A DNA stretch of 64,000 bases from Methylobacterium sp. W2 (GTDB lineage: Bacteria > Pseudomonadota > Alphaproteobacteria > Rhizobiales > Beijerinckiaceae): the NCBI RefSeq assembly GCF_020662345.1, contig NZ_VMOA01000002.1:124001-188000 (forward strand), given 5' to 3'. Under the pieces are notes generated by a model. It did not search any database, had not been told where the DNA came from, and saw only the letters and a list, made by a program, of their open reading frames with translations. Position numbers and translations under genes: made by a program. Below, piece by piece: positions 1 through 9,198 of the stretch (position 1 is its first letter; every line of letters starts with the position of its first letter).

Positions 1-705
1 CAGGACGAGTTTCAGGGTCGTCACCACCATGGCGCCGGGCAGGTCGTGCAATACCCGGTAGCGCACGAGGCCGGCGCCGAGCGCGATCAGCGCGCAGGTG
101 GAGGCGGTGCCGGCCAGCGCGTCCAGCAGCGACTTGACCATCCCGGCAGGCGCGAGGCCGAAGCTTTTCAGGCCGAGACCGATCATCAGCGACAGGAAGA
201 TCGGGTTGCGGAAGAGGACGAGGCCGAGCCCCTTCACCCGTTGGAAGACCGATTTCTGCCCGTCCGATTCGATGAGGAAGGTGGCGCAGCCCATCATCAG
301 CGGCAGGTGGACGGCCAGCAGCATGAAGAGCGGGAACGCGCCCGCGTCGCCATAGGCCTGGAGGATCATCGGCACGCCGATGAAGATGGTGTTCGACTGG
401 CTCGCCGCGAATCCGTGCAGGATCGCCCCCGTCCGCCCGACGCCCTCGCGGCGCAGGCCGATCAGCGAGCCGACGAGCCAGGACAGGCCGGCACCGCCGA
501 AATAGCTGAACCAGTACGACCAGGTGACTTCGCCGGTGAGACCCGGCCGCGTCAGCGTCGCGATGATGAGCGCCGGCACCGCGATGGCGAAGACGTATTC
601 GGAGAGGCCGTCGCTGACCTTCTCCGACAGGAACCCGGCGAGCGCCGCGACCCAGCCGATGAGGATCAGCCCGAAGATCGGGGCGATGAGCGACAGCACG
701 GTCAT
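1..705 (-). CDS. AEC-family (auxin efflux carrier type) transporter, 3' end cut off
   Basis: Reading the minus strand from an ATG at 705 gives 235 codons without a stop up to the window edge, so the C-terminus is missing. The protein begins MTVLSLIAPIFGLILIGW and is a series of hydrophobic helices broken by short polar loops, including a stretch with SQSNTIFIGVPM, typical of AEC carriers (PF03547, ten TM segments, about 310 residues). Known members export or import malonate and other carboxylates, but substrate cannot be read from sequence. It lies downstream of rpmB on the same strand, separated by a strong hairpin, so it is probably transcribed independently. Confidence 0.85.
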   Translation of the reverse strand, partial: MTVLSLIAPIFGLILIGWVAALAGFLSEKVSDGLSEYVFAIAVPALIIATLTRPGLTGEVTWSYWFSYFGGAGLSWLVGSLIGLRREGVGRTGAILHGFAASQSNTIFIGVPMILQAYGDAGAFPLFMLLAVHLPLMMGCATFLIESDGQKSVFQRVKGLGLVLFRNPIFLSLMIGLGLKSFGLAPAGMVKSLLDALAGTASTCALIALGAGLVRYRVLHDLPGAMVVTTLKLVL

Positions 706-742
706 CGGGGAGAGCCGGAGAGCAGGGAGGTCGGAATCAACG

Positions 743-783
743 CGAACGGCCGCCGCATGCGCGATGCATGCGGCGGCCGTTCG
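743..783 (-). terminator. Strong hairpin between rpmB and the AEC gene
   Basis: An 18-bp perfect inverted repeat (arms 743-760 and 766-783) encloses a 5-nt loop. It sits 57 bp past the rpmB stop in the direction of rpmB transcription and is followed by a short T-containing stretch (TTGATT). It probably terminates rpmB. The T run is weak, so a cruciform or other role is possible. Confidence 0.6.
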
Positions 784-839
784 AAATCAACCATGAGACG
801 TCGGCGTGATCGAAGCGGAGGCCTCGACCGTCACGGCCC

Positions 840-1145
840 TCAGGCGGCGGCCGGGGTCTCGACTTCGGCGAGCTTCTTGTGGAGCTCGCGCTTGATCAGA
901 CGGGCCGTCTGCGACAGCTCGATCTCGCGGGCCTTGATGAGGAAGGCATCGAGGCCGCCACGGTGCTCCACCGAGCGCAGGGCATGGGCCGTGACGCGCA
1001 AGCGCACGCGACGCTTCAGGGCGTCCGACTGCAGCGTGACCTGGCACAGGTTCGGCAGGAACCGGCACTTGGTCTTACGGTTCGAGTGGCTCACGAGGTG
1101 GCCGGTCTGCACGGCTTTGCCCGTGAGTTCGCAACGGCGCGACAT
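840..1145 (-). CDS. rpmB: 50S ribosomal protein L28
   Basis: This 101-residue protein begins [16 protein letters not shown] and contains [12 protein letters not shown], the classic L28 N-terminal signature, at full length for the alphaproteobacterial family. L28 is a large-subunit protein that binds 23S rRNA. Here it is monocistronic, with a strong hairpin downstream. The start ATG at 1145 is fixed by the conserved N-terminus. Confidence 0.98.
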   Translation of the reverse strand: MSRRCELTGKAVQTGHLVSHSNRKTKCRFLPNLCQVTLQSDALKRRVRLRVTAHALRSVEHRGGLDAFLIKAREIELSQTARLIKRELHKKLAEVETPAAA

Positions 1146-1479
1146 TGTTCTAATTCCCGTCTCGTTCCGCGTCAGACCGGGCGATGGCGGAAGGCCGGTC
1201 GCAATGCGCCACGGGCCTCACGCACGCCAGAACCGATCGAGCGGCGTCTCATTGAAGGCGCGAGCCTATAGGGGAGCGGCAGGGTATCCGTCAAGGGCGG
1301 AGCTGCGTTTTGCCCATGGGAAAAGCCGCGCTCCGAGGCCGGCGCAGCGGCCTTCACGAAGCCTCGCGCCGTGGCATCCATACGATGTGTTAACCACGAA
1401 CGGGGACGATGGCGGAACAATGCCGTCCGGTCCCTTGCGCCGCATGGCTCCAAGCCCTGGAACTTCAGAGCCTCACGCC
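1146..1479. other. Intergenic region, rpmB / DUF3108 gene
   Basis: This 334-base stretch lies between divergent genes and should hold both promoters. No coding signal or RNA gene is visible; several ORFs crossing it lack family resemblance. Confidence 0.5.
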
Positions 1480-2382
1480 ATGTGCGCCACGCGCTTCCTC
1501 CGCGCCAGCCTCCTCGCCGCCCTCGGGGTGATTCCCGCCTCCGAGGGATTCGCGCGGCCCAAGGCCACTTCCGCCCGCTCCGCCGCCCCGGCGACGGTCA
1601 CCGTCGATTACGGCATCGCGCTCGCCGGCATCCCCATCGGCACCGCGCAGGTCTCGGGCCAGTTCGAGAGCGCACGCTACCGCATGGACGTCTCGGCCCG
1701 GCTCACCGGCCTCGTCGGTGCGGTAACCGGGGGCATGGGCTCGGCCCGCGCCAGCGGCCTCATCGCCGAGGGGCCGCAGCCGAGCGCCTTTGCCATCTCC
1801 ACCAAGACCTCGAATTCCGGCATCGCCGTGCGGATGGCGCTGGCGCGCGGCAACGTCACCCAATCGGAGGTGACGCCGCCCCTCGTCGATATGGGTGACC
1901 GGGTGCCGGTGACCCCGGCCAACAAGCGCGGCATCGTCGATCCGGCGAGCGCCCTGATGATGCCGGCGGTGAGCCGGGGCGAGCTCACCGACCAGGCCAA
2001 TTGCAACCGCACCATCCCGGTCTTCGACGGCGCGACGCGCTTCAACGTGGTGCTGAGCTACGGCGAGACGCGCCATGTCGAGAAGCCGGGCTATGCCGGC
2101 CCCGTCCTCGTCTGCAACGCCCGCTATCAGGCCATTGCCGGACACCGTCCCGACCGGCCGGGGGTGAAGTTCATGGAGGACAACCGCGACATGTCGGTGT
2201 GGCTCGCCCCCGTCGAGGGCACCCGCGTGCTGCTGCCGGTGCGCATCGCCGTGCGCACGACGCTCGGCACCAACATCATCGAGGCCACCCGCTGGAACCG
2301 CAGCGGCCCCCAGACCGTGACCGCTCAAGCCGACGGGCAGGCCTCGGGGCAGGTGGCGCAGGCGACCCTGGTCGACCAATAG
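1480..2382 (+). CDS. DUF3108-like periplasmic protein
   Basis: The chosen ATG at 1480 gives 300 residues beginning with a basic then hydrophobic signal peptide (MCATRFLRASLLAALG, likely cleaved near residue 25). The reading frame stays open far upstream, but the upstream part has no signal-peptide logic and crosses the rpmB promoter; an ATG at 1420 is the other possibility. The mature part has alternating beta-rich motifs such as VDYGIALAGIPIGTA and a C-terminal segment VRTTLGTNIIEATRW, in keeping with the DUF3108 family (beta-barrel-like periplasmic or lipid-associated proteins of unknown function). The gene is followed 38 bp later by a membrane-protein gene. Confidence 0.75.
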   Translation: MCATRFLRASLLAALGVIPASEGFARPKATSARSAAPATVTVDYGIALAGIPIGTAQVSGQFESARYRMDVSARLTGLVGAVTGGMGSARASGLIAEGPQPSAFAISTKTSNSGIAVRMALARGNVTQSEVTPPLVDMGDRVPVTPANKRGIVDPASALMMPAVSRGELTDQANCNRTIPVFDGATRFNVVLSYGETRHVEKPGYAGPVLVCNARYQAIAGHRPDRPGVKFMEDNRDMSVWLAPVEGTRVLLPVRIAVRTTLGTNIIEATRWNRSGPQTVTAQADGQASGQVAQATLVDQ

Positions 2383-2420
2383 ACGCGGCTCCGGCCGGCC
2401 GGGCGGGAATCGTCTGAATC

Positions 2421-2993
2421 ATGGACGGGCAGATCGTGGACGGGCAGGCTGTGGACGAGCAAGTCGACATCGCGGTCTCGCGCCTTCGCTCGGCGGGGCT
2501 GTTCCTCATCGCCGTGGGGTTCACCGTCGCCGCCGCATGGATGCTCTATGTGCGTCCCGGGATGCGGGGGCATGAGATGGCGCCCGGCGGCTACACCGAC
2601 TTCATGTTGTGGCTCGGCCTGATCTTCTTCGGCGCGGCCAGCCTCGTCGGCGCGCCCCGGATGTTCCGCTCGGGCACGCTGGTCTCCGTCGGGCGCCGGG
2701 GCATCTTCGACCGGCGCCTGTCGACGGACTGGATCCCGTGGGACGCGATCGAGGACCTGCGGCCGGTCATGCTCAGCCGCCAGCGCTTCTTCGTGCTGCG
2801 CGTCGACCCGGAGCGGTCGGCCGCCTTGCCGATCCTCCCCCGGCGCAGGGCGAGCGCGCGCTTCACCGGCCTCGGGGCTCATGGCTACGCCCTGTCCGGC
2901 AACGACCTGGAGGGCGGGTTCGCGGCCCTTGGCGAGGCCCTGTCCGGTGCGGCGGCCTGGCGCATTCCCCCCGGAACCGGAACGACCCGATGA
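2421..2993 (+). CDS. Two-helix membrane protein, STM3941-like
   Basis: The 190-residue product has two transmembrane helices (about residues 25-45 and 62-80) and a C-terminal soluble region containing WIPWDAIEDLRPVM, resembling the membrane-anchored PH-like STM3941 family. No enzyme motif is visible. Its stop codon overlaps the start of the next gene (ATGA at 2990-2993), so the two are probably translationally coupled. Confidence 0.65.
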   Translation: MDGQIVDGQAVDEQVDIAVSRLRSAGLFLIAVGFTVAAAWMLYVRPGMRGHEMAPGGYTDFMLWLGLIFFGAASLVGAPRMFRSGTLVSVGRRGIFDRRLSTDWIPWDAIEDLRPVMLSRQRFFVLRVDPERSAALPILPRRRASARFTGLGAHGYALSGNDLEGGFAALGEALSGAAAWRIPPGTGTTR

Positions 2994-3355
2994 AGCGCGG
3001 CTCCTCTCCTCTGCGTGGCCTCCTCGCGCTCGCCGCGATCCTGATCGGCGCGTCGGGATGGCCCGGCCTGGTCCGTGCCGGCGGGCTGAGCACGGACATC
3101 TCGCCCTGCGGGGGCGACGCCTATTCCTCCGCCGAGGTGATCGAGGGCAAGCCGCCCCGGCGCGGGCCCCTTATCGCCATGCCCGACACGCTCTGCGCCG
3201 ATCTCGCGCCGCAGCGGCCGGCGGACCCGGTGGAGATCTACGTCGATCCTTATGGATACCGGGGCGGTGGCTATCGGGGCGGTGGCGCCCCATATGGCGG
3301 GGAGACGCAGCGTGGGACCCGGCCGCCCGGACGGCCCCTGCGCAGCGATGACTGA
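2990..3355 (+). CDS. Small secreted protein with Gly/Tyr-rich tail
   Basis: Starting at the ATG that overlaps the preceding stop, the ORF encodes 121 residues: an N-terminal signal peptide ending about residue 30, two cysteines (SPCGG and DTLCADL), then a Gly/Tyr/Arg-rich tail (GYRGGGYRGGG) and a Pro/Arg-rich end. No known family is recognised. Coupling to the upstream membrane protein suggests envelope localisation. Confidence 0.65.
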   Translation: MKRGSSPLRGLLALAAILIGASGWPGLVRAGGLSTDISPCGGDAYSSAEVIEGKPPRRGPLIAMPDTLCADLAPQRPADPVEIYVDPYGYRGGGYRGGGAPYGGETQRGTRPPGRPLRSDD

Positions 3356-3552
3356 GTACCATGCGGCACTGATCCCGACCGATGGCCGGGATCAGCGCGT
3401 TCGGCGGACGCCCGCCGCCGCGCAGTCGCGCGGGCAGACGACGATGAGGTCTCCTCATCATCGTCTGGTATGATATCGGGCGGCCTTATTCGACGGGCCG
3501 CCATAAAAACCTGCCGCCGGCTTCCTCGGCCGAAGGGACCAGCCCCTCGCAC

Positions 3553-6500
3553 ATGACGCGCCGCTCCCTCCCCCCGCAGGCCCGCTCGCGCGGCGTCACG
3601 GCGGTGCTCGGGCCGACCAATACCGGCAAGACCCATCTCGCCATCGAGCGGATGCTCGCGCATCCGACGGGGATGATCGGGCTGCCCCTGCGCCTGCTGG
3701 CGCGGGAGGTCTACCTGCGCGTGGTGGCGCGGGTGGGGGTCGAGCACGTCGCTCTCGTCACCGGCGAGGAGAAGATCAAGCCGGACCGGCCGCGCTACTG
3801 GATCTCCACCATCGAGGCGATGCCGCGCGACCTCGACGTGGCGTACGTCGCCATCGACGAGATCCAGCTCGCCGCCGACATGGACCGGGGCTACGTCTTC
3901 ACCGACCGCCTGCTGCACCAGCGCGGGCGCGAGGAGACGCTGCTCATCGGCTCCTCCACCATGCTGCCCCTGGTGCAGTCGCTGATTCCCGGCGTGCACA
4001 CCACCACCCGCCCCCGCCTCTCGAAACTCACCTATGCCGGCGAGAAGAAGCTCGGGCGCCTGCCCCGGCGCACGGCCATCGTCGCCTTCTCGGCGGAGGA
4101 GGTCTACGCCATCGCCGAGCTGATCCGGCGCCAGCGCGGCGGGGCCGCCGTGGTGCTCGGTGCGCTGTCCCCGCGCACCCGCAACGCCCAGGTGGAGCTC
4201 TACCAATCGGGCGACGTCGATTATCTCATCGCCACCGACGCGGTGGGGATGGGCCTCAACCTCGATGTCGACCACGTCGCCTTCGCGGCCAACTGGAAAT
4301 ACGACGGCACGCGCTTCCGCCGGCTGACGCCCCCCGAGATGGGGCAGATCGCGGGCCGGGCCGGACGCCACCTCTCGGACGGCACCTTCGGGTCGACGGG
4401 GCGCTGCGCCCCGTTCGAGCCCGAAATGATCGAGGCCCTGGAGAACCACGATTTCGAGCCCCTCCGGGTGCTGCAATGGCGCAACCCCGACCTCGACTTC
4501 TCCTCGCTGAAGGCCCTTCAGGAGAGCCTGGACGCGCATCCCAACGAGAAGGGGCTGACCCGCGCGCCCATGGGCGAGGACCAGTCGGCCCTCGAGATCC
4601 TGATGCGCGAGGACGACATCCGCGACATCGCCACCAATCCGACGGTGGTGCGCCGCCTGTGGGACACCTGCGGCGTGCCCGATTACCGCAAGGTCCATCC
4701 CCAGACCCATGCGGATCTCGTCGCCCAGCTGTTCCGCTTCCTCATGCGGGGCATGGCCGGGCGCATTCCCAACGACTGGTTCGCCAAGCACGTGGCGATG
4801 ATCGACCGCACCGACGGCGACATCGACGCCCTGTCCCAGCGCATCGCGCAGGGGCGAACCTGGACCTTCGTCGCCAACCGGCCGGATTGGCTGATTGATC
4901 CCGTCCATTGGCAGGGCGAGACACGTCGGGTAGAGGACAGACTGTCTGACGCCCTGCACGAGCGCCTTGCGAGCCGTTTCGTCGATCGGCGCACCAGCGT
5001 CCTGATGCGGCGCCTGAGAGAGAATACGATGTTGGAAGCTGAGATCACCGCCGGCGGGGACGTTACCGTCGAGGGCCAGCATGTCGGCCATCTGCACGGG
5101 TTCCAGTTCGTTGCCGACCCGGGCGCGGAAGGCCACGAGGCCAAGACCCTGCGCAGTGCTGCCGAAAAGGCGCTCGGCGGCGAGATCGAGGCGCGCGCCG
5201 AGCGCTTCTCGGCCGCGGCGGATTCGTCCCTGGTCCTGTCCCATGACGGCATTGTCCGCTGGACCGGAGACCCGGTCGCCAAGCTGACGCCGGGCGACAA
5301 GCTGTTCGAGCCGCATGTGCGGCTGCTCGCCGACGAGCAGCTCACGGGCCCGGCCCGCGACAAGGTCGAGGCCCGGCTGGTGGCCTGGCTCAAGGCCTAT
5401 GTGGTCCGCCTCCTCGGCCCGCTGATCGAGATCGAGACGGCGGCCGATCTCGTCGGCCTCTCGAAGGGCATCGGGTACCAGGTGGTCGAATCGCTCGGCG
5501 TCCTGGAACGCTCGAAGGTGATGCACGAGATGCGCACCCTCGATCAGGAAGGGCGCGGGGCGCTGCGCCGCCACGGGGTCCGCTTCGGCGCCTATCACAT
5601 CTTCCTGCCGGCCCTGCTCAAGCCGGCGCCCCGCACCCTCGCCGCCCAGCTCTGGGCGCTCAAGAACGGCGGCCTCGACCAGCGCGGCCTCGACGAGATC
5701 GCGCATCTGGCCGGCTCCGGACGCACCTCGATCAAGGTCGATCCCGAGATCGCCAAGGGCCTCTACCGCGCCGCCGGCTTCCGCGTCTGCGGCGAGCGCG
5801 CCGTGCGCGTCGACATCCTGGAGCGCCTCGCCGACCTGATCCGCCCGGCGGTGACCTATGTGCCGGGCACCACCCCCGGCGAGGCCCCGGCCGGCACCGC
5901 CGATGGCGATGCCTTCGTCGCCACCGTGGGCATGACCTCCCTGGTCGGCTGTTCGGGCGAGGATTTCGGATCGATCCTGAAATCCCTCGGCTACGTCGCC
6001 GAGAGCCGCCCCGGCCCGGCCATCACCGTGCCGCTGCGCCCCGCCGCCGCGACCCAGCCCATCGCCCCGGCGACCGCCTCCACCGACGAGGCGGTGACGG
6101 TGTCCGACGAGGCCGCACCCGCGACCGAGGACGAGGCGAAGCCAGAAGGCGAAGTCACGTCCGAAGGCGAGACCAAGCCGGAAGCTGAGGCCACCTCCGA
6201 GAACGAGACGAATTCCGAAGGCGAGACCTCGCCCGACACGGCCGAGCCCGTGGCGGAAGGTGTGCCCGATCCCGAGGCGGTGTCCGAGGAGGCCGCGCCT
6301 TCCGAGACAGCCCTTGTCGAGACCGGCCCTTCCGAGGCCGTCTCCGCCGAGAACGAGCAGGCACGGGCCGCCGAAACGTCGGTGGATTCCGCCGAGGAAC
6401 CCGAGGCGGCCCCCGTCCCCGTGGCGGAATCCGCGACCCTCGCCGGTATCGAACCGGAGACGGTCGAGACGGCCTCCGGTGACGAGACCCAGCCCGAAAC

Positions 6501-6966
6501 CGCCACGGAATCCGTCGCGGCCGAGCCGGTTCTGGTCGAAATTTGGCGTCTCCAGCGGCATCAGCGCAGTTCCGCCCCGCGGCAGAACCGCCCACGGGGT
6601 GGCCGTGACGGCGCGCCGGCGGGCAACCGCGCTCCCGGCGAAGGCCGTCAGGATCGGCGCCCCGCTCATGCCGGCGCTCCCCGTGCGGGCGGTCCCGAGG
6701 GGGCCGAGCGCAACCGCAGCGGCCAGGGCGACAGGCCCGAGGGAGGCCGCCGCGATGGCGGTCGGCCCGAGGGTGGACGTCCCCCCCGCCGCGAGCGGTT
6801 CGAGCCCGGCCGGGTTCGTCCCGAGCGCCGCGACGAAGGCCGGCCCGCCGCGCAGCAAGAGCAGCGTCCGCAGCGCCGCGAGCGGGCTCCGGACCCGGAT
6901 TCGCCCTTCGCCAAACTCGCGGCGCTCAAGGCTCAACTCGAAGCCGGCGATGGCGGCAAGCGCTAA
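3553..6966 (+). CDS. SUV3-like superfamily 2 RNA helicase with long C-terminal extension
   Basis: The 1137-residue protein has a Walker A motif GPTNTGKT (residues 20-27), a DEIQ box (102-105) and a helicase C domain ending in QIAGRAGRH, the Ski2/SUV3 arrangement. Mitochondrial SUV3 and its alphaproteobacterial relatives unwind RNA ahead of exoribonucleases, so a role in RNA decay is likely. From about residue 830 the sequence becomes a low-complexity acidic Glu/Ala/Ser/Thr stretch, then from about residue 995 an Arg/Gly/Pro-rich basic tail, both presumably disordered and RNA- or partner-binding. The TAA stop at 6964-6966 is part of the terminal repeat of the adjacent palindromic element, so that insertion may have reshaped the C-terminus. 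Confidence 0.9.
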   Translation: MTRRSLPPQARSRGVTAVLGPTNTGKTHLAIERMLAHPTGMIGLPLRLLAREVYLRVVARVGVEHVALVTGEEKIKPDRPRYWISTIEAMPRDLDVAYVAIDEIQLAADMDRGYVFTDRLLHQRGREETLLIGSSTMLPLVQSLIPGVHTTTRPRLSKLTYAGEKKLGRLPRRTAIVAFSAEEVYAIAELIRRQRGGAAVVLGALSPRTRNAQVELYQSGDVDYLIATDAVGMGLNLDVDHVAFAANWKYDGTRFRRLTPPEMGQIAGRAGRHLSDGTFGSTGRCAPFEPEMIEALENHDFEPLRVLQWRNPDLDFSSLKALQESLDAHPNEKGLTRAPMGEDQSALEILMREDDIRDIATNPTVVRRLWDTCGVPDYRKVHPQTHADLVAQLFRFLMRGMAGRIPNDWFAKHVAMIDRTDGDIDALSQRIAQGRTWTFVANRPDWLIDPVHWQGETRRVEDRLSDALHERLASRFVDRRTSVLMRRLRENTMLEAEITAGGDVTVEGQHVGHLHGFQFVADPGAEGHEAKTLRSAAEKALGGEIEARAERFSAAADSSLVLSHDGIVRWTGDPVAKLTPGDKLFEPHVRLLADEQLTGPARDKVEARLVAWLKAYVVRLLGPLIEIETAADLVGLSKGIGYQVVESLGVLERSKVMHEMRTLDQEGRGALRRHGVRFGAYHIFLPALLKPAPRTLAAQLWALKNGGLDQRGLDEIAHLAGSGRTSIKVDPEIAKGLYRAAGFRVCGERAVRVDILERLADLIRPAVTYVPGTTPGEAPAGTADGDAFVATVGMTSLVGCSGEDFGSILKSLGYVAESRPGPAITVPLRPAAATQPIAPATASTDEAVTVSDEAAPATEDEAKPEGEVTSEGETKPEAEATSENETNSEGETSPDTAEPVAEGVPDPEAVSEEAAPSETALVETGPSEAVSAENEQARAAETSVDSAEEPEAAPVPVAESATLAGIEPETVETASGDETQPETATESVAAEPVLVEIWRLQRHQRSSAPRQNRPRGGRDGAPAGNRAPGEGRQDRRPAHAGAPRAGGPEGAERNRSGQGDRPEGGRRDGGRPEGGRPPRRERFEPGRVRPERRDEGRPAAQQEQRPQRRERAPDPDSPFAKLAALKAQLEAGDGGKR

Positions 6967-7069
6967 GCAGGTTCGCGCTGGCTCGCCAACGCTTCACCTC
7001 GCTTAGGCCTTTGAGGTGTCGCAGGTTTCAGGACGCAAAACCGGTGACCACTTTTGCTGAACCTGCTTA
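6964..7069. repeat. Palindromic intergenic element with 11-bp terminal inverted repeats
   Basis: The arms TAAGCAGGTTC (6964-6974) and GAACCTGCTTA (7059-7069) are perfect inverted repeats. Inside is a smaller inverted pair GCAAAA...TTTTGC (about 7035-7057). The layout resembles the short mosaic palindromic elements common between rhizobial genes. The left arm supplies the stop codon of the helicase gene. No second copy is seen in this window. Confidence 0.6.
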
Positions 7070-7076
7070 GATCTGG

Positions 7077-7376
7077 ATGAAGCCGGGGCGGCAGCGTCTC
7101 GACAAGTGGCTCTGGTTCACCCGCTTCGCGCGGAGCCGCTCCCTTGCCGCCTCCCTGGTGGAGGACGGCTTCGTCCGCGTTAACGGGACGCGCACCGACA
7201 ATCCCGCCAAGGGGATCGGCATCGGTGACGTGGTCACCGTCGCCGCCGCCCATGTGACGGCAGTGGTGCGGGTGGTGGATCTCGGCGAGCGGCGCGGCCC
7301 CGCCCCCGAGGCGCGGGGCCTCTACGACATCCTGTCGGGCGGCCCGTCCCCGGAATCCGACGACGGCACGGCGTGA
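7077..7376 (+). CDS. S4-domain RNA-binding protein (heat-shock protein 15 type)
   Basis: This 99-residue protein opens with RLDKWLWFTRFARSRSLAA and continues with GFVRVNGTRTDNPAKGI, the S4 RNA-binding fold as in Hsp15 (HslR), which rescues stalled 50S subunits carrying nascent chains. It starts 7 bp after the palindromic element that follows the helicase gene, and the two often neighbour each other in alphaproteobacteria. The ATG at 7077 is the only reasonable start. Confidence 0.85.
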   Translation: MKPGRQRLDKWLWFTRFARSRSLAASLVEDGFVRVNGTRTDNPAKGIGIGDVVTVAAAHVTAVVRVVDLGERRGPAPEARGLYDILSGGPSPESDDGTA

Positions 7377-7627
7377 TCCGTCCCTCCTCCTGGGGTGTGG
7401 CACGGACGCACCGGACGCAGCCGGCATGAGCCACCGCTGCTTGTCAGCCACTCTGGCAGGGGATAGAGCCGTGCGGAAATGACGGGCGGGGCGGTTGACG
7501 CGCTGTCCGCAAGGCGCGTGACACACGGACGCGTTAACGGAGCCGTGCGGGAGGCCGGTCTAGGATCGGGGCCAAAGCGGGCTCGGGTCTCGCGATCCAC
7601 CCCACCACGGATAAGGCTGAAGGGCAC

Positions 7628-7966
7628 ATGACCTACGTCGTCACCGACAATTGCATCAAGTGCAAGTACATGGACTGCGTGGAAGTCTGCCCCGTGGATT
7701 GCTTCTACGAGGGCGAGAACATGCTCGTCATCCACCCCGACGAATGCATCGATTGCGGCGTCTGCGAGCCGGAATGCCCCGCCGAGGCGATCAAGCCCGA
7801 TACCGAGCCGAGCCTGGAGACCTGGCTGAAGCTCAACGCCGATTACGCGCGGAGCTGGCCCAACATCACGCAGAAGAAGGACGCCCCGTCCGACGCCAAG
7901 GACTGGGACGGCGTCGGCGGCAAGCTCGAGGCGCATTTCTCGGCCTCCCCCGGCACCGGCGACTAG
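7628..7966 (+). CDS. fdxA: 7-iron ferredoxin, FdxA family
   Basis: The 112-residue protein begins [17 protein letters not shown]. Cysteines at 9, 12, 17 and 21 and at 40, 43, 46 and 50 ([12 protein letters not shown]) form the two-cluster arrangement of [3Fe-4S]/[4Fe-4S] ferredoxins, and the C-terminal extension with [11 protein letters not shown] is typical of FdxA. It is a cytoplasmic electron carrier. The gene is 250 bp past the S4 gene and upstream of carD, the usual order in alphaproteobacteria. It appears monocistronic, given the long spacer to carD. Confidence 0.95.
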   Translation: MTYVVTDNCIKCKYMDCVEVCPVDCFYEGENMLVIHPDECIDCGVCEPECPAEAIKPDTEPSLETWLKLNADYARSWPNITQKKDAPSDAKDWDGVGGKLEAHFSASPGTGD

Positions 7967-8529
7967 CCCCGCTCCTAGAGCGGCAGCCCGGGATTCCCGG
8001 TCGGGCGGCGGACGCGGGCGCTTCATGACGCCGCGAATGGCGGGCCGGCCGGTGGACGCGTCGACCCGTCAACGCTCCGGAGGTTTCCTCCCCGGGGATT
8101 CCCTTCCCGCGTGTATCGGGCACCGTGCGAAGCCCGGCCCGACCGGTCGCGCACGCATGCCCTGCGTCGGCAATCCTTTGATTCGGCGCCCGGTTTGTGG
8201 TATGTAGACCACCTGCCGTCGTTCGTGCCTGACGTGCTGCCTTTGGCTACCGCATCGGTGGTTTCCAAACTTTTCGACAGAGTCGGCTTCCCATCTTCGT
8301 GGGACGCTACCTCGGCGAGACGAGGCGGCATGTGATCGACCGCTGGAGGCGCATACGCCTTCCGCGGCCCTGATCGCATGGTGTGAATGATCGGCTAGCC
8401 TGGGACCCGCTCGGCCGATGCATGACGCATCGATGGCCGGCGGACAAGGGGCTCAAGCCGGGTCACCCACCCCGGGAATGAAGGTTCAGCGCGACTCGAC
8501 CCGCGCGATGTTCTGGAGGCGCTTCTCGC
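7967..8529. other. Long spacer upstream of carD
   Basis: This 563-base stretch has no convincing ORF. It contains a promoter-like sequence at 8178-8206 that would give carD an untranslated leader of about 315 nt. No riboswitch or RNA family is recognised in the leader. Confidence 0.5.
8178..8206 (+). promoter_or_regulatory. Sigma-70-like promoter, probably for carD
   Basis: TTGATT (8178-8183) and TATGTA (8201-8206) are separated by exactly 17 bp. The element points at carD with no other gene between. Confidence 0.5.
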
Positions 8530-9132
8530 ATGACCACAGCCAAGAAGACGACGGCAGGCCGCCAAGGCTTCAAGACCGGCGAAGCGGTGGTGTACCCAGC
8601 TCATGGCGTCGGCCGCATCACTGCGATCGAGGAGCAGGAAATCGCCGGCTACAAGCTCGAGCTGTTCGTCGTCTCGTTCGAGAAGGACAAGATGGTCCTG
8701 CGCGTGCCCACCGCCAAGGCCAACAGCGTCGGCATGCGGAAGCTCGCCGAGCCCGAGCTCGTCAAGAAGGCCCTCGACGTGCTCACCGGCCGCGCCCGGA
8801 TCAAGCGCACCATGTGGTCGCGCCGCGCCCAGGAATACGAGGCCAAGATCAATTCCGGCGACCTGCTGTCGGTGACCGAGGTGGTCCGCGACCTCTACCG
8901 TTCGGAGGCCCAGCCCGAGCAATCCTACAGCGAGCGCCAGCTCTACGAGGCCGCCCTCGACCGCGTGCTGCGCGAGATCTCCTCGGTGAACAAGATCACC
9001 GAGACGGAGGCGCTCAAGCTCATCGAGCAGAGCCTCGCCAAGTCGCCCCGCCGTGCCAAGGGCGAGGCGGAAGCCGAGGGCGATGCCGAGGCGGAAGGCG
9101 ACGGCGACGAGATCCGGGAAGAGGCCGCCTGA
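8530..9132 (+). CDS. CarD-family transcriptional regulator (CdnL type)
   Basis: The 200-residue protein has the CarD/TRCF N-terminal RNA-polymerase-interaction domain (GEAVVYPAHGVGRITAIEE, about residues 17-75) followed by the all-helical DNA-binding domain and an acidic Glu/Ala/Gly tail. Family members bind the RNA polymerase beta subunit and stabilise open complexes at rRNA and growth-related promoters. A Lys/Thr-rich N-terminus precedes the domain. A Rho-independent terminator follows 36 bp after the stop. Location and length agree with CdnL orthologues of Caulobacter and rhizobia. Confidence 0.93.
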   Translation: MTTAKKTTAGRQGFKTGEAVVYPAHGVGRITAIEEQEIAGYKLELFVVSFEKDKMVLRVPTAKANSVGMRKLAEPELVKKALDVLTGRARIKRTMWSRRAQEYEAKINSGDLLSVTEVVRDLYRSEAQPEQSYSERQLYEAALDRVLREISSVNKITETEALKLIEQSLAKSPRRAKGEAEAEGDAEAEGDGDEIREEAA

Positions 9133-9167
9133 TCGGCCTCACGTCCCAAGTCTTATTCGTTCGACCA

Positions 9168-9198
9168 AAGGGCCCGGCGCACCAGCGCCGGGCCTTTT
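9168..9198 (+). terminator. Rho-independent terminator of carD
   Basis: A perfect 10-bp GC stem (9171-9180 with 9185-9194) closes a 4-nt loop and is followed by TTTT at 9195-9198. Confidence 0.9.

Noticed and set aside
3271..6936. A 1221-codon minus-strand ORF opposite the helicase
   Set aside because: It is the antisense shadow of the helicase gene, created by high third-position GC; its translation is repetitive and matches no family.
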